From Nitrospirota bacterium (GTDB lineage: Bacteria > Nitrospirota > Thermodesulfovibrionia > Thermodesulfovibrionales > JdFR-85), in contig WFMM01000158.1 in the NCBI GenBank assembly GCA_015484595.1, positions 1-32,454 of the forward strand: DNA of 32,454 bases. The letters are read 5' to 3'. The translations under genes were made by a program, and so were the position numbers. Positions within the stretch are counted from its first letter, which is position 1. Every line of letters begins with the position of its first letter. Below the pieces are notes generated by a model that did no database searches, had not been told where the DNA came from, and worked only from the letters and a program-made list of their open reading frames with translations. Positions 17,629 through 27,332 of the stretch are shown here, in pieces.

Positions 17629-18857
17629 TATAGACTCCTCATCATCTTCCACTGTAAATATTTTGCACCTGACACAGCGCCGATAAGTATGAAGGTCATG
17701 GTGAGTATGCTCCCAAGCGAAAGTGTTGAGAAACCACTTAGCCCCTGACCAATGTTACATCCAAGGGCAAGGACTGCACCAAATCCCATCAGCAGTCCAC
17801 CCCAGAGATTGTATTTAAACTGCTCAAGAGGTGGTGCTACCCATGTAAAGGTCTTTGTTATCAAGGATGCAATGAGGGAGCCTGCCACCACTCCAAGTAC
17901 GGAGGCAATGGCAAAGTTTATAGACTCTCCAGTCCAGAGTATTATATACCTGAATGTCTGGGCATCTGCCAGCGCAAAGGTAAGACTCTTTGGACGCCAG
18001 AACTGAAGCAGTGTCGGGTCGTCAGGGCCAGAGAAGGAAAACTGGTCAACCACCTGAACGGTCTTGTAGGCAATGCCATTTATCCACCAGGCAAACAAAA
18101 TGGTAAGACCTATTGCCACGCCTGCAAGGGGCCACCTCCAGCCCCACCAGTCAGAATCCTTTGGAGCCCTGAGCATAAAGATAAGAAGGGCAATCTCTAT
18201 TACTATGAGTATCACCCAGAAGGGCAGGCCTTTCAGGATATCTGGCAGGTACTGGTTCTGAAAACCAATGGTTAATTTGTTGAAATAATCAACTCTGACC
18301 TTTGCAAGTATCCCCCATAGGGTAGCACCAGAAGAGAAGATAAAGGCCATAACACTAACGAGGCCGCCTAAGTTGCCCTCACCAGCCCTGACCAGAATCC
18401 TGCTTGCACATCCACCGGCATATACGATGCCGACACCGAATATAAACCCACCGACAATGTAACTGAGCCAGGTAAAGGGCGATGATATGTATATACAGTG
18501 ATAGATGTCCACATAGCCTAATTTGTAAAGTATCTGGGTGCCCAGTATTGAGACGAAAAGGGCCATTGCATAAGCCCTTGTCTGTGTAAGGTCACCGGTA
18601 GTGACTATGCTATGACAGGCAGCGGCTATGCAGAACTTTGACCTCTGAACCACCGCACCCATAAGAAATCCAATTATAAAGCCGCCAATGATAACAGAAG
18701 TTCTTATGGATAGTTTTATTGCCTCAATCTCCTCATCACTGAGATTGTCTATGTCGAGGTGACCAAAGGAATAGATCCTGTAAATGAGATAAAGGGTGAT
18801 GGCAAAACCGATAATGATTATAGATACAACCACTCCTTCCCTTGTTTTCTCTGACAT
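17628..18857 (-). CDS. YeeE/YedE (TsuA-like) sulfur-compound transporter
   Basis: 409 aa polytopic protein; GAVVQRSKFCIAAA, GCASRILVRAGEGNLGGLVS, GFGAVLALGCNIGQGLSGFSTLSLGS motifs. Confidence 0.92.
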   Translation of the reverse strand: MSEKTREGVVVSIIIIGFAITLYLIYRIYSFGHLDIDNLSDEEIEAIKLSIRTSVIIGGFIIGFLMGAVVQRSKFCIAAACHSIVTTGDLTQTRAYAMALFVSILGTQILYKLGYVDIYHCIYISSPFTWLSYIVGGFIFGVGIVYAGGCASRILVRAGEGNLGGLVSVMAFIFSSGATLWGILAKVRVDYFNKLTIGFQNQYLPDILKGLPFWVILIVIEIALLIFMLRAPKDSDWWGWRWPLAGVAIGLTILFAWWINGIAYKTVQVVDQFSFSGPDDPTLLQFWRPKSLTFALADAQTFRYIILWTGESINFAIASVLGVVAGSLIASLITKTFTWVAPPLEQFKYNLWGGLLMGFGAVLALGCNIGQGLSGFSTLSLGSILTMTFILIGAVSGAKYLQWKMMRSL

Positions 18858-18890
18858 AGTGCCTCCTTATCTGTTTTTAAAAAACATAAA

Positions 18891-18905
18891 GCATTTTTTG
18901 TGCCA
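18891..18905 (-). promoter_or_regulatory. Sigma-54 promoter of yeeE-DUF302-tusA
   Basis: Minus strand TGGCACAAAAAATGC, GG-N10-GC exact; predicted start ~23 nt upstream of ATG with an SD between. Confidence 0.82.
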
Positions 18906-18946
18906 GATTGAAAAGGCTTGTTTTTAAGGCTTTCTATACAGGGTTA

Positions 18947-18995
18947 TGTGCAAAAAGGTACAGAGGAGTAATTCTCTGATGTGCATTAATGTACA
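18947..18995. promoter_or_regulatory. Paired activator-like boxes upstream of yeeE
   Basis: Minus strand TGTACATTAATGCACA (18980-18995) and TGTACCTTTTTGCACA (18947-18962), 33 bp apart. Confidence 0.78.
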
Positions 18996-18996
18996 A

Positions 18997-20343
18997 TCAG
19001 AGGAGGTTGTACTTTATCATCTTGGTGCGGAGTTGTCTTCTGGTGATGCCAAGCCTTCTGGCAGCACGGGTTTGATTCCAGTTTTCAAGTTTCAGGGCAT
19101 TAAGCACTGCCAGTTTTTCAAGCTCTGCTAATTTTAACCCTGATATATCACCTAAATGTTCTGGAATCACATCGTCCCTGAGGTCTTCAAGTACAGTTGA
19201 GGCTATCTTCTGGGGCAGGTCTTTCAGTGTGATGGTTTCATGTCTTGTAAAAACCACCGCACGCTCGATGGTGTTTTCCAGTTCCCTGATATTTCCAGGC
19301 CAGGAATATTTCACGAGCGCATCCATTGCCCTGTGGTCTACTCCTTTTACAAACTTCTGATTTTCCTCTGTATATCTTCTAAGAAAGTGTTCAACAAGCA
19401 AAGGGATGTCCTCTTTTCTTTCTCTTAGTGGTGGCACCTTGATGGGAATAACATTGAGACGGTAAAAGAGGTCTTCTCTGAATCTACCTTCCTTTATCTC
19501 CTGTTCAAGGTCTTTATTGGTTGCAGCTATTATACGACAGTCTGACTTTACTGGCTCGGTGCCGCCAATACGATAAAACTCCTTTTCCTGAATAAACCTG
19601 AGCAGTTTTACCTGCATACCGAGGCTCATCTCTCCTATCTCGTCAAGAAAGAGAGTGCCCCTGTCTGCAAGCTCTACCTTACCTCTTTCAAGTCCCACTG
19701 CACCTGTGTAAGCACCTGCTTCATGCCCAAAGAGTTCGTTTTCAATAAGTTCAGCAGGTATGGCGGCACAGTTAATGGCTATAAAGGGTTGGTCCTTTCG
19801 GTTTGACGCACTGTGTATTGCTCTTGCGACAAGTTCTTTACCTGTGCCTGACTCACCAGTGATGAGCACATTTGCCCTGCTTGTGCTGACGATCTCAATC
19901 GATGCAAGTATGTCTTTGATGGCGTTACTGGTGCCTATGATTCCGTACTGGTTGCCTGCAATGGTTTCCCTCTGGCCAATGCCTTTGTGTAGAAGTGCGT
20001 GCCTTACGATGGCAAGCATCTCCTCCATCTCCAGTGGTTTAGTAAGATAATTGGATGCCCCCTCTTTCATGGCTTCCACAGCGTTTTCAATGCTTCCATA
20101 GGCAGTGATAATTATCACAGGCAATTCAGGTGTATTTTGCTTTATGTACCGAAGAAGGTCAAGCCCTGACCTGCCAGGAAGCCTCATATCTGAAAGTACC
20201 AGGTTAAATCTCTGCGCCTGTAGTTTTGATACAGCCTCCTCGAAGTTTCTTGCAGTCTCAACATCGTAGCCTGCGTCGTTGAGGAACTTTTTTAGCATCC
20301 TCAATATGTTTCTTTCATCATCAACTACAAGGATTCTTTCCAA
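18997..20343 (-). CDS. NtrC-family sigma-54-dependent response regulator
   Basis: 448 aa; receiver domain (ILVVDDERNILRML...SDMRLPG), AAA+ GESGTGKELVARAIH and GAYTGA loop, Fis-type HTH NWNQTRAARRLGITRRQLRTKM. Confidence 0.96.
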   Translation of the reverse strand: MERILVVDDERNILRMLKKFLNDAGYDVETARNFEEAVSKLQAQRFNLVLSDMRLPGRSGLDLLRYIKQNTPELPVIIITAYGSIENAVEAMKEGASNYLTKPLEMEEMLAIVRHALLHKGIGQRETIAGNQYGIIGTSNAIKDILASIEIVSTSRANVLITGESGTGKELVARAIHSASNRKDQPFIAINCAAIPAELIENELFGHEAGAYTGAVGLERGKVELADRGTLFLDEIGEMSLGMQVKLLRFIQEKEFYRIGGTEPVKSDCRIIAATNKDLEQEIKEGRFREDLFYRLNVIPIKVPPLRERKEDIPLLVEHFLRRYTEENQKFVKGVDHRAMDALVKYSWPGNIRELENTIERAVVFTRHETITLKDLPQKIASTVLEDLRDDVIPEHLGDISGLKLAELEKLAVLNALKLENWNQTRAARRLGITRRQLRTKMIKYNLL

Positions 20344-20412
20344 TGTTACTGCTCCCTGTATATCCTGTATTCCCTGCTATTATTCTGCAGGGTAGCTTCA
20401 TTTTCCGTGTCT

Positions 20413-21858
20413 TCATACTGGTAATATTATAATAAAATAAGCACCTTCAGAAGATTCAATTAGCTTTATTTCACCATGATGGGCAAGGATTATTTTATAA
20501 ACAGTGGGAAGACCAAGACCGCTTCCTTCCACTTTTGTAGTGAAAAAGGGCTGAAATACCCTTGATGCGATTTCCTTTGGAATCCCGGGGCCTGTGTCCT
20601 TTATGTGAATCTCAAGCCCTCTGTCAACGGTATTGAACCACAAGAGGACCTTGCCTCCCTCCTTCATTGCCTGTATTGAGTTCATAAATAGATTCATAAA
20701 TACCTGTTTCATCAGGGCAGGGTCAACCATTACAGGAGGTATATTACCATTCCTTTCGTACTCAATGGTTACACCTGAATCTTCAAGGTCAGGTTCCAGC
20801 AGATCAGTTACCTTATCCAGTATATCCACTATGTTGGTCGGTTTAGGCACGGGAACGGGCAGTTTTGCAAACCTGAAGAATTCATCTGCCATGCTAAGCA
20901 TTTCATAGGCCTCATCTTTGATAATCTCTATATATTCGTTGAGGTCTTCTCGGTTGGCTGACTGCTCTATTCCGGACAAAGCCCCTGTAATCGCATGAAG
21001 ACTGTTTCTGAGTTCGTGTGCTATCTGGGCAGACATCTCACCGATTGCTGCAAGACAGGTCATCTTTTCCTTTTCTTCAGATAGTCTTTTGTATTCCGAG
21101 AGATATCTTCTGAGGGTCTCACGCATGTGGTTAAATGAATGACGAAGCTGCTCGGTTTCGTCTTTATAAGTGCTGGTGTTTTCTGGCGTTGAGGCAGAGT
21201 AGTCAATCTCCTGCTCGAAACTCTCTATCTCCTTTGACAGTGTGATAATTGGTCTGGTTATGAGGATTGAAACGACATAGGCTCCCCCAATGCCTATTGC
21301 CAGAATTACGAATGAAAGATAGACAAGTTGAAGTATTGTCTTTTTCAGGTCCTCTTTAAATGCCCTGTCTTCTGCCTCGGTGTTAAATGTCAGGCTGAGG
21401 GCACCCAGTTTGTCCTCTCCTATTATTACAGGAAGTGATATAGTGCTTTCTGAAGATTGGTTGAGTTTAGATGTTTTGTGTTTTAACAGCTCTGAGAGAT
21501 CTTTGTCATACCTTCCAATCATGCCGATGTCGTCAGAGGCAATGATAACACCCCTTTTGTCAACGACCCTTGCGGTTTTTATCTGTCCTGTGGATTTTAA
21601 CTGTCTTATCTGTTCCAGCAAAAATCCGTAGTCTCTGGTTATGATTGCGTCCGAGGCATTTAAGGATAGTTTTTCAGCTACACTTAGATGAAACTGTTTC
21701 CTCTGCATAAGAAGATTTTTCCGAGACATGGAAAGCACAATGATGCTTACTGAGATGTAAATAAATATGATAAGCACGACGACATACAATACGGCCTTGG
21801 TCTTTATGCTTGTCCGTTTGTGTATTTCTTTTATGAATTTCATTGTTAATAGTTTCAT
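20413..21858 (-). CDS. Membrane sensor histidine kinase (HAMP-HisKA-HATPase)
   Basis: 481 aa; two TM segments, IAHELRNSLHAITGALSG (H-box), VFMNLFMNSIQAMKEGG, DTGPGIPKEIASRVFQPFFTTKVEGSGLGLPTV. Confidence 0.95.
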   Translation of the reverse strand: MKLLTMKFIKEIHKRTSIKTKAVLYVVVLIIFIYISVSIIVLSMSRKNLLMQRKQFHLSVAEKLSLNASDAIITRDYGFLLEQIRQLKSTGQIKTARVVDKRGVIIASDDIGMIGRYDKDLSELLKHKTSKLNQSSESTISLPVIIGEDKLGALSLTFNTEAEDRAFKEDLKKTILQLVYLSFVILAIGIGGAYVVSILITRPIITLSKEIESFEQEIDYSASTPENTSTYKDETEQLRHSFNHMRETLRRYLSEYKRLSEEKEKMTCLAAIGEMSAQIAHELRNSLHAITGALSGIEQSANREDLNEYIEIIKDEAYEMLSMADEFFRFAKLPVPVPKPTNIVDILDKVTDLLEPDLEDSGVTIEYERNGNIPPVMVDPALMKQVFMNLFMNSIQAMKEGGKVLLWFNTVDRGLEIHIKDTGPGIPKEIASRVFQPFFTTKVEGSGLGLPTVYKIILAHHGEIKLIESSEGAYFIIILPV

Positions 21859-23408
21859 TTACTAACATTAAGCAGATCTGTTCGCTGACTACGCATATTA
21901 AATACCTGAAGTGCTCTTTTCAACCTGGTAATCAAAGACCCTTTTATACCCTTTGAGGCATTTATTAACCAGTTATTTTTTACTGGCACAGAAGCAATTG
22001 TTCTGAACTTTCTTATATCCATATCGTCTTTTATTGATTCAATAGATGAAAGGCTTACAAAAGCAGCATCAATTTCGCCCTTGTAAAGTGAAACCAAGAC
22101 CTTCTCATAAGTGCCAAGGCTCTTGATATCGAGACTTTCAGGGTCAATTCCTTTATGTTTCAAATAATTAATCTGAGCAATATATCCTGCCTCAGAATAT
22201 CTTGAAGGAACTCCTATTCTTAGTTCCTGAAGCGATCGTAAGTCCCTTATATTTGATGAATTTCTTACAATTATCAGACCCATTGTTGGTTCTGTAAGGC
22301 CCTTTATCGTAACAGATGAAATGGGATTGATAATATTTCGTTTATTAAGAGTTAAAGAAAGGAAATGATTTTCTAAAAATAATGCTGGCTCATCTACTTT
22401 TTGTATCTGGATGAAATCCATTATCTTTGGCAGAACAATAACCTTAACTCTCATATTAATTTTTTTTAAAAGAAAATCTATCAATGGATTTAACTTAACA
22501 AATATCTCAGGCTCAAAATACACGGGCTCTACATAAAGCTTTATGTAACCTTTGTCTTCTGAATAATAATCCCTCTCAGGGTTAATGGTATTCATAAGTA
22601 CTCGCACGATGTCGTAATCGTGGTCGTAGGCTGGGTCAAAGCCTTCAACTCCTTTTTCAATGCTTTTAAAGATCTCTTTTGATTCTTTCGCTCTATTTAC
22701 AGAAAGGAATGCCTTCCTGATAAGTCCAATCCATTTACTGCCAAGTGAACTTCGAGCAACGAAGAGATACTGTGGAATAGAATAGGAGTATCTCAACACC
22801 CTTAAACCCCGTCCGATATAGGAGGTTGCCATCATCTCGGAAACAGCGGTAGCATCAAACATGCGTGCAAGAACGGCTGTCAGTGCACTCTGGTCTGAGC
22901 CGAGTTTTACCATGTCTATCATGTTTTCCTCTGTGATACCCACATGCTTTAACATTATCTCAGGCAGCAATCCCGACCCTGGGCATGCATATCTTCCGAA
23001 GACAAAACTACCATCGCTGAGCTCTATGGTTCTTTTGATCTTAGAGTCTTCTCTAACCAGAATTACACTTCTGTAGTAGGAGCTTCCATTTACTCTGAGT
23101 TTTACAATGGGCTCTATTGCTAAGCCGTCTCTTGCCTCAACATAGAGGGTAGGGCAGAGGTATGCAATATCTGCAGTGCCGTCCTTAAGGGCTTTTATAA
23201 CCATGGAGCTTTTTTTCGCTACACCAAGCTCTATGTTGACATTCAGTTTCTTTTGTAAATAGTCCTTCAATGGAAGGAACCTTTTGTACATAACCGATGG
23301 TGAATCAAGGGGGATAATAAGGAGCTTCAGGGTTGTTCTGGCCAGGGAGTTTTCTGGCAGGAATAATAGAATTGTAAAGACAATACAGAGTAACCTGCGT
23401 CTTTTCAT
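21855..23408 (-). CDS. Tandem PhnD-like periplasmic binding protein
   Basis: 517 aa; signal peptide and two PhnD-like modules (LLIIPLDSPSVMYKRFLPLKDYLQKKLNVNIEL...ADIAYLCPTLYVEAR and LYVEPVYFEPEIFVKLNPLIDFLLKKINMRVKVIV...GEIDAAFVSLSS). ATGA overlap with the kinase gene. Confidence 0.85.
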   Translation of the reverse strand: MKRRRLLCIVFTILLFLPENSLARTTLKLLIIPLDSPSVMYKRFLPLKDYLQKKLNVNIELGVAKKSSMVIKALKDGTADIAYLCPTLYVEARDGLAIEPIVKLRVNGSSYYRSVILVREDSKIKRTIELSDGSFVFGRYACPGSGLLPEIMLKHVGITEENMIDMVKLGSDQSALTAVLARMFDATAVSEMMATSYIGRGLRVLRYSYSIPQYLFVARSSLGSKWIGLIRKAFLSVNRAKESKEIFKSIEKGVEGFDPAYDHDYDIVRVLMNTINPERDYYSEDKGYIKLYVEPVYFEPEIFVKLNPLIDFLLKKINMRVKVIVLPKIMDFIQIQKVDEPALFLENHFLSLTLNKRNIINPISSVTIKGLTEPTMGLIIVRNSSNIRDLRSLQELRIGVPSRYSEAGYIAQINYLKHKGIDPESLDIKSLGTYEKVLVSLYKGEIDAAFVSLSSIESIKDDMDIRKFRTIASVPVKNNWLINASKGIKGSLITRLKRALQVFNMRSQRTDLLNVSK

Positions 23409-23430
23409 AAAGTATTATAACTTAAATTTG

Positions 23431-23456
23431 CGGAGATGGGGTGAGTCCCATCTCCG
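23431..23456 (-). terminator. Hairpin between soxB and the binding-protein gene
   Basis: CGGAGATGGG-N6-CCCATCTCCG perfect 10-bp stem; weak T-run (AAATTT). Confidence 0.6.
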
Positions 23457-23472
23457 CTATTTCCGTAAAAGA

Positions 23473-25137
23473 CTAAAGCACAATCTCAGGACGGTCCAGT
23501 TTTACATTGATGGTCTTCTTTTTTCTTATATAATCTAACACGATGTCATACACTGGTGGCCCTGACTGTGGTGCCATTGATGCCCATCCTGTGAAGCTGT
23601 ACTCTGCATCAGGTTTTACTGGTTTGCCTCTTACCTTAAGGTCCTGAATCCTGTTTCCCATCTTTTCGTTGACCACGATCTTGAAATCAAGTCCCTTTGT
23701 CCTTACAATGTCTCCACCCTGCTGCCTGTATGGGTCGGGATTGAAGAGGTTATCGGTGATGTCTTCAAGGATGTCCTTTAACATGGAACCCTTCATCTTT
23801 GCCTTGTAAGTATTGGGATAAGTGAGGGCAGTCTGTGAGTATACATCGTCAGCAGTAATAGGGCCGGGAAGCACGGTTCTTCCCCACCTGAATCCAGGTG
23901 AGAAGGCAAAATCAGTATCGTAATACTCAATCAATGCTTCACAGATAAGGTCATCAAAGGTGCCGTCAAGGTTACCTCTTCTGTAGAGAACGGTTTCTGT
24001 CTTTCCTACCACCTCATTTAGTTTGTCCCTGTAAGGGGCTCTAAGCTCATCTATGAGTTTTGCTGTCTCAGGGTCAGGCTCTATCATCTCAGACATGACA
24101 GGTATGAGCCTGAAGGAGTAATCCGTTATCCTCTTTCCCTTCACTTCAAGGTCAAGCCTTGAAAGGAACTTGCCGTAACAGCCTGATGCTATAACCAGTG
24201 TGTTACCAACCACAATAGGCTTTGGCACTCCGTCGTGTGTGTGTCCACCGAGTATTACATCTATGCCCTTTACCCTGCTTACCATCTTTTTGTCCACATC
24301 CGCACCATTGTGTGAAAGTACAACCACAAGGTCAACCTTCTTTGACCTGACCTCGTCAACCACCTCCTGCATCTCCTCTTCTCTGATACCAAATGACCAG
24401 TTTGGAATAAATCTCCTCGGGTTGGCAATAGGTGTGTATGGGAAGGCCTGTCCTATCAGGGCTACGCTGAGACCGTTAATCGATTTTATCACATAGGGTT
24501 TAAATATCCTATCGCCCCAGGTTGCATCAAACACATTCTGTGCAACAAAGGGAAAGTTCATCATATCGATTAATTCCTTTACCCTCTCCTCTCCATAGGT
24601 AAACTCCCAGTGGCCTGTCATTGCATCACATTTGAGATGATTAAGCACCTTCACCATATCTTCACCCTTTGTCCACATACTGACCGCAGAGCCCTGAAGT
24701 GTATCACCTGTGTCTAAGTAGAGAACCTTATTGCCTCTTTCAGCTCTGATACGGTTTATCAGTGAAGCGATATAGGCAAAGCCACCCATCTTTCCGTATT
24801 CCTTTGCAAGGGCAAGAAAATCGTCGCTGGTATAGGCATAGGCCTCAAGGGTATGAGGTTTGATACCAAAGTGTCTGAGGAAATCCTTGCCAGTAAGGTG
24901 AGGTGGTTTCCCTTTGTTTACCCCGACACCAATGTTTGTGTCTGGCTCCCTGTAATATATTGGTACGAGCTGAGCATGACTGTCAGTTGTGTGAAGTATG
25001 GTCAGGTTCCCCTTTGGCTTGAACTCAAGCAGCCTGTCACTTGAGAGGGTTTTAGCAAGCACTGAAGGAGGAACAATCGTAGTAGCACCTGCGGCAAGTG
25101 ATAGCATCTTGATAAACTCTCTTCGGCTGACACTCAT
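23473..25137 (-). CDS. soxB: SoxB thiosulfohydrolase
   Basis: 554 aa; Tat-type SRREFIKML signal; LHTTDSHAQLVPIYYREPDTNIGVG..., GDTLQGSAVSMWTKGEDMV, HNGADVDKKM, GGHTHDGVP. Confidence 0.96.
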   Translation of the reverse strand: MSVSRREFIKMLSLAAGATTIVPPSVLAKTLSSDRLLEFKPKGNLTILHTTDSHAQLVPIYYREPDTNIGVGVNKGKPPHLTGKDFLRHFGIKPHTLEAYAYTSDDFLALAKEYGKMGGFAYIASLINRIRAERGNKVLYLDTGDTLQGSAVSMWTKGEDMVKVLNHLKCDAMTGHWEFTYGEERVKELIDMMNFPFVAQNVFDATWGDRIFKPYVIKSINGLSVALIGQAFPYTPIANPRRFIPNWSFGIREEEMQEVVDEVRSKKVDLVVVLSHNGADVDKKMVSRVKGIDVILGGHTHDGVPKPIVVGNTLVIASGCYGKFLSRLDLEVKGKRITDYSFRLIPVMSEMIEPDPETAKLIDELRAPYRDKLNEVVGKTETVLYRRGNLDGTFDDLICEALIEYYDTDFAFSPGFRWGRTVLPGPITADDVYSQTALTYPNTYKAKMKGSMLKDILEDITDNLFNPDPYRQQGGDIVRTKGLDFKIVVNEKMGNRIQDLKVRGKPVKPDAEYSFTGWASMAPQSGPPVYDIVLDYIRKKKTINVKLDRPEIVL

Positions 25138-25163
25138 ATAGCGCCTCCTTTAAAATAAATTTG

Positions 25164-25988
25164 TTACATTCTCATTCCCGGGACCTCTAAGGGTAACCCA
25201 TTTGACTGGTATGTCAGATAAAGCTCAAGCGCCCTTATCTCCTCGCTCTGGTACTTAAATGGTTTTGCTCTCATGTTTTTCATACATCCCCTGATTCGCC
25301 TCTGAATAGAGCCGGCTTTACCCCACTTAAGTCTGTAAGATGGCCAGTGGTCACCATGATGTCTGTTTGGAGAGAGGAGATTTGTCCTTACCCGTTTACA
25401 TGCGTATTTCACATGACAAATGGCACAGTTGAAGTTCCACTGTCCCATGCGTGTGTAATAGAGTCTTTTGCCCTCTTCATAAAACTTCCTTGCAGGTCCA
25501 TCAATGCTGACATTAATGGGAACACCATTTGAGAGAGATTTAACATAAAGGGTCAGTGCAAGCTGGTCATAGGATTCGTACTTAAGAGGCTTTGCACCCA
25601 TTTTGTCCTTTCTGCATCGGTTAATCTGCAGGGCAATGGTGTTGATGCCCTTGATGGTGGGGTCGTATTTTGGATAGTGTGCTGCCACTCCTCTTAGTTT
25701 TTCGCCATTTTCACCGTGACAGCTGGCACAGGATTTTCCCTTTGTGCCTTCTACCTTGTGATAAAGGTCCTCTCCATCGTCAAGCATTAATTCAGCAGGA
25801 TTTCCCTCTTCTGCCATCTCCTGTGTCGAATTACCATAGAAGTTAAGGTAAATCTTTTCGTATTCCTCATAGGTGCAGTTAGGCGTGTACTCTTTAATAT
25901 CATCGCCAGCTTTGACAATCTTTGAGAAGGTAATCGGCACAAGGAGTATGGCAAGGCATAATAGCAGCTTCATTATCTTTCCATGCAT
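25164..25988 (-). CDS. soxA: SoxA, diheme c-type cytochrome subunit of SoxXA
   Basis: 274 aa; CASCH and CAICH heme motifs, conserved GCMKNMRAKPFKYQSEEIRALELYLTYQSNG. Confidence 0.94.
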   Translation of the reverse strand: MHGKIMKLLLCLAILLVPITFSKIVKAGDDIKEYTPNCTYEEYEKIYLNFYGNSTQEMAEEGNPAELMLDDGEDLYHKVEGTKGKSCASCHGENGEKLRGVAAHYPKYDPTIKGINTIALQINRCRKDKMGAKPLKYESYDQLALTLYVKSLSNGVPINVSIDGPARKFYEEGKRLYYTRMGQWNFNCAICHVKYACKRVRTNLLSPNRHHGDHWPSYRLKWGKAGSIQRRIRGCMKNMRAKPFKYQSEEIRALELYLTYQSNGLPLEVPGMRM

Positions 25989-26006
25989 TGTATAACCTCC
26001 TCGGCT

Positions 26007-26342
26007 TTATTGTGGTTTAATCTGAACAGTTTTCTCAAACTGTTTCCCTTTGATGTCTTTCCAGACAATCTTTAGTGGAGCAGCCTTGTCAGCCTTCAGA
26101 TAAAATGTCATAAAGGGGTTTGCACTAACTGCAATAGTCCACTCCATGTGGGTAATTAGCTCTCCACCATAGTACACACTTACATCGTTTATGTAGTATG
26201 CTGGAATCCTCTTTCCGGTCTTTTTGTTCTTACGAAAACCTGTCTCCATTGGATGAGTAATTAATGCCTTAACAGGAATTACATCCCCTTTGTGATATCT
26301 CCTTGGTAGCCTGATTTTTATTTTTCCTATTCCTTTTGCCAT
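26007..26342 (-). CDS. soxZ: SoxZ, thiosulfate carrier subunit
   Basis: 111 aa; KIRLPRRYHKGDVIPVKALITHPMETGFRKNKKTGKRIPAYYINDVSVYYGGE. Confidence 0.95.
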   Translation of the reverse strand: MAKGIGKIKIRLPRRYHKGDVIPVKALITHPMETGFRKNKKTGKRIPAYYINDVSVYYGGELITHMEWTIAVSANPFMTFYLKADKAAPLKIVWKDIKGKQFEKTVQIKPQ

Positions 26343-26370
26343 GTTTCCTCCTTATTTTTTAAATTCTTTT

Positions 26371-26865
26371 TTATCCTCCACAACCACCGATGGTTACTTT
26401 GACCATCTTCTTAGCACCATAGAGTTCACCTTTGTTGGTCTCCATTATGACTCTTACATTTGAGGTCTTACGCATCTTGATTCTCAGAGAAAGGGCGGCC
26501 TTTCCGTTTGCTGGAGTAAGCTCTGCACTTGCCGTGAAGGGATGGAAGTTTTTGTCCACAAAGATGTATATCTTTTTTACATAATGGTCCTTTTGCATTG
26601 GCAGGTCTGATTTGATCGTAATTGGAACCACTGCACCGTTTTCTGCAATTATCGGGGTTTTGAGCTTTACTCGTGAGTAGTTGATCTTTCTGCCGTCAAA
26701 GAATTTTTTAAGCACATCCCTTATGTCTTCTTTTTCAGGTTTTGCAGCCTCTGCAACTGAGGATTTAAACAGACCATCGACTGATGGAGATGCTATAATG
26801 GCGCCAGCTGCAAGCCCTGTCATTAAAAGAAATTGTCTTCTGGATATCCTTTTTAGCTCTTTCAT
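26371..26865 (-). CDS. soxY: SoxY, sulfur carrier with C-terminal GGCGG
   Basis: 164 aa; Tat-type SRRQFLLMTG signal; ends VKVTIGGCGG. Confidence 0.97.
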   Translation of the reverse strand: MKELKRISRRQFLLMTGLAAGAIIASPSVDGLFKSSVAEAAKPEKEDIRDVLKKFFDGRKINYSRVKLKTPIIAENGAVVPITIKSDLPMQKDHYVKKIYIFVDKNFHPFTASAELTPANGKAALSLRIKMRKTSNVRVIMETNKGELYGAKKMVKVTIGGCGG

Positions 26866-26915
26866 GTTTCCTCCTTAATAACTTATGTGTTTCTCTGTTT
26901 TTAAAAGAAGTTTTC

Positions 26916-27308
26916 TCACTTAGTTGTTTTCTTGAGAGAATAGAGGTAATCTACAACAGCTTCGATCTGCTCCGGGGTAAGTATCTTGTTTGGTCCAAAG
27001 GGTGGCATGATGGTGTCAGGATTGAACTTTCTTGCATCGTAAACCCACTGCCTGACTATGTCTCTGTCTGCCTCAGTGAAATGCTTCATCACTTCCACAA
27101 GATTTGGGCCAACATTTCCAGGTGATTCCACATCCGGCAGATAGTGGCAGGACACACAGTTTCCAAGTTTCCTGGTAGTGCAGATCTTTCTACCCTCTTT
27201 GAGTTTGTCAGAGGCAGAAAAAACCTGCGAAACTGATAGGGTTAAGAGGAAAGCCACTGCCATCACCATCACCGTCAGGGTTTTTAAAGCCTTTGTGTCT
27301 TTTTGCAT
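26916..27308 (-). CDS. soxX: SoxX monoheme cytochrome c
   Basis: 130 aa; signal peptide, NCVSCHYLPDVESPGNVGPNL..., IMPPFG, ILTPEQIEAVVDYLYSL. Confidence 0.94.
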   Translation of the reverse strand: MQKDTKALKTLTVMVMAVAFLLTLSVSQVFSASDKLKEGRKICTTRKLGNCVSCHYLPDVESPGNVGPNLVEVMKHFTEADRDIVRQWVYDARKFNPDTIMPPFGPNKILTPEQIEAVVDYLYSLKKTTK

Positions 27309-27332
27309 CCTCGCACCTCCTTTCTAATTTTT

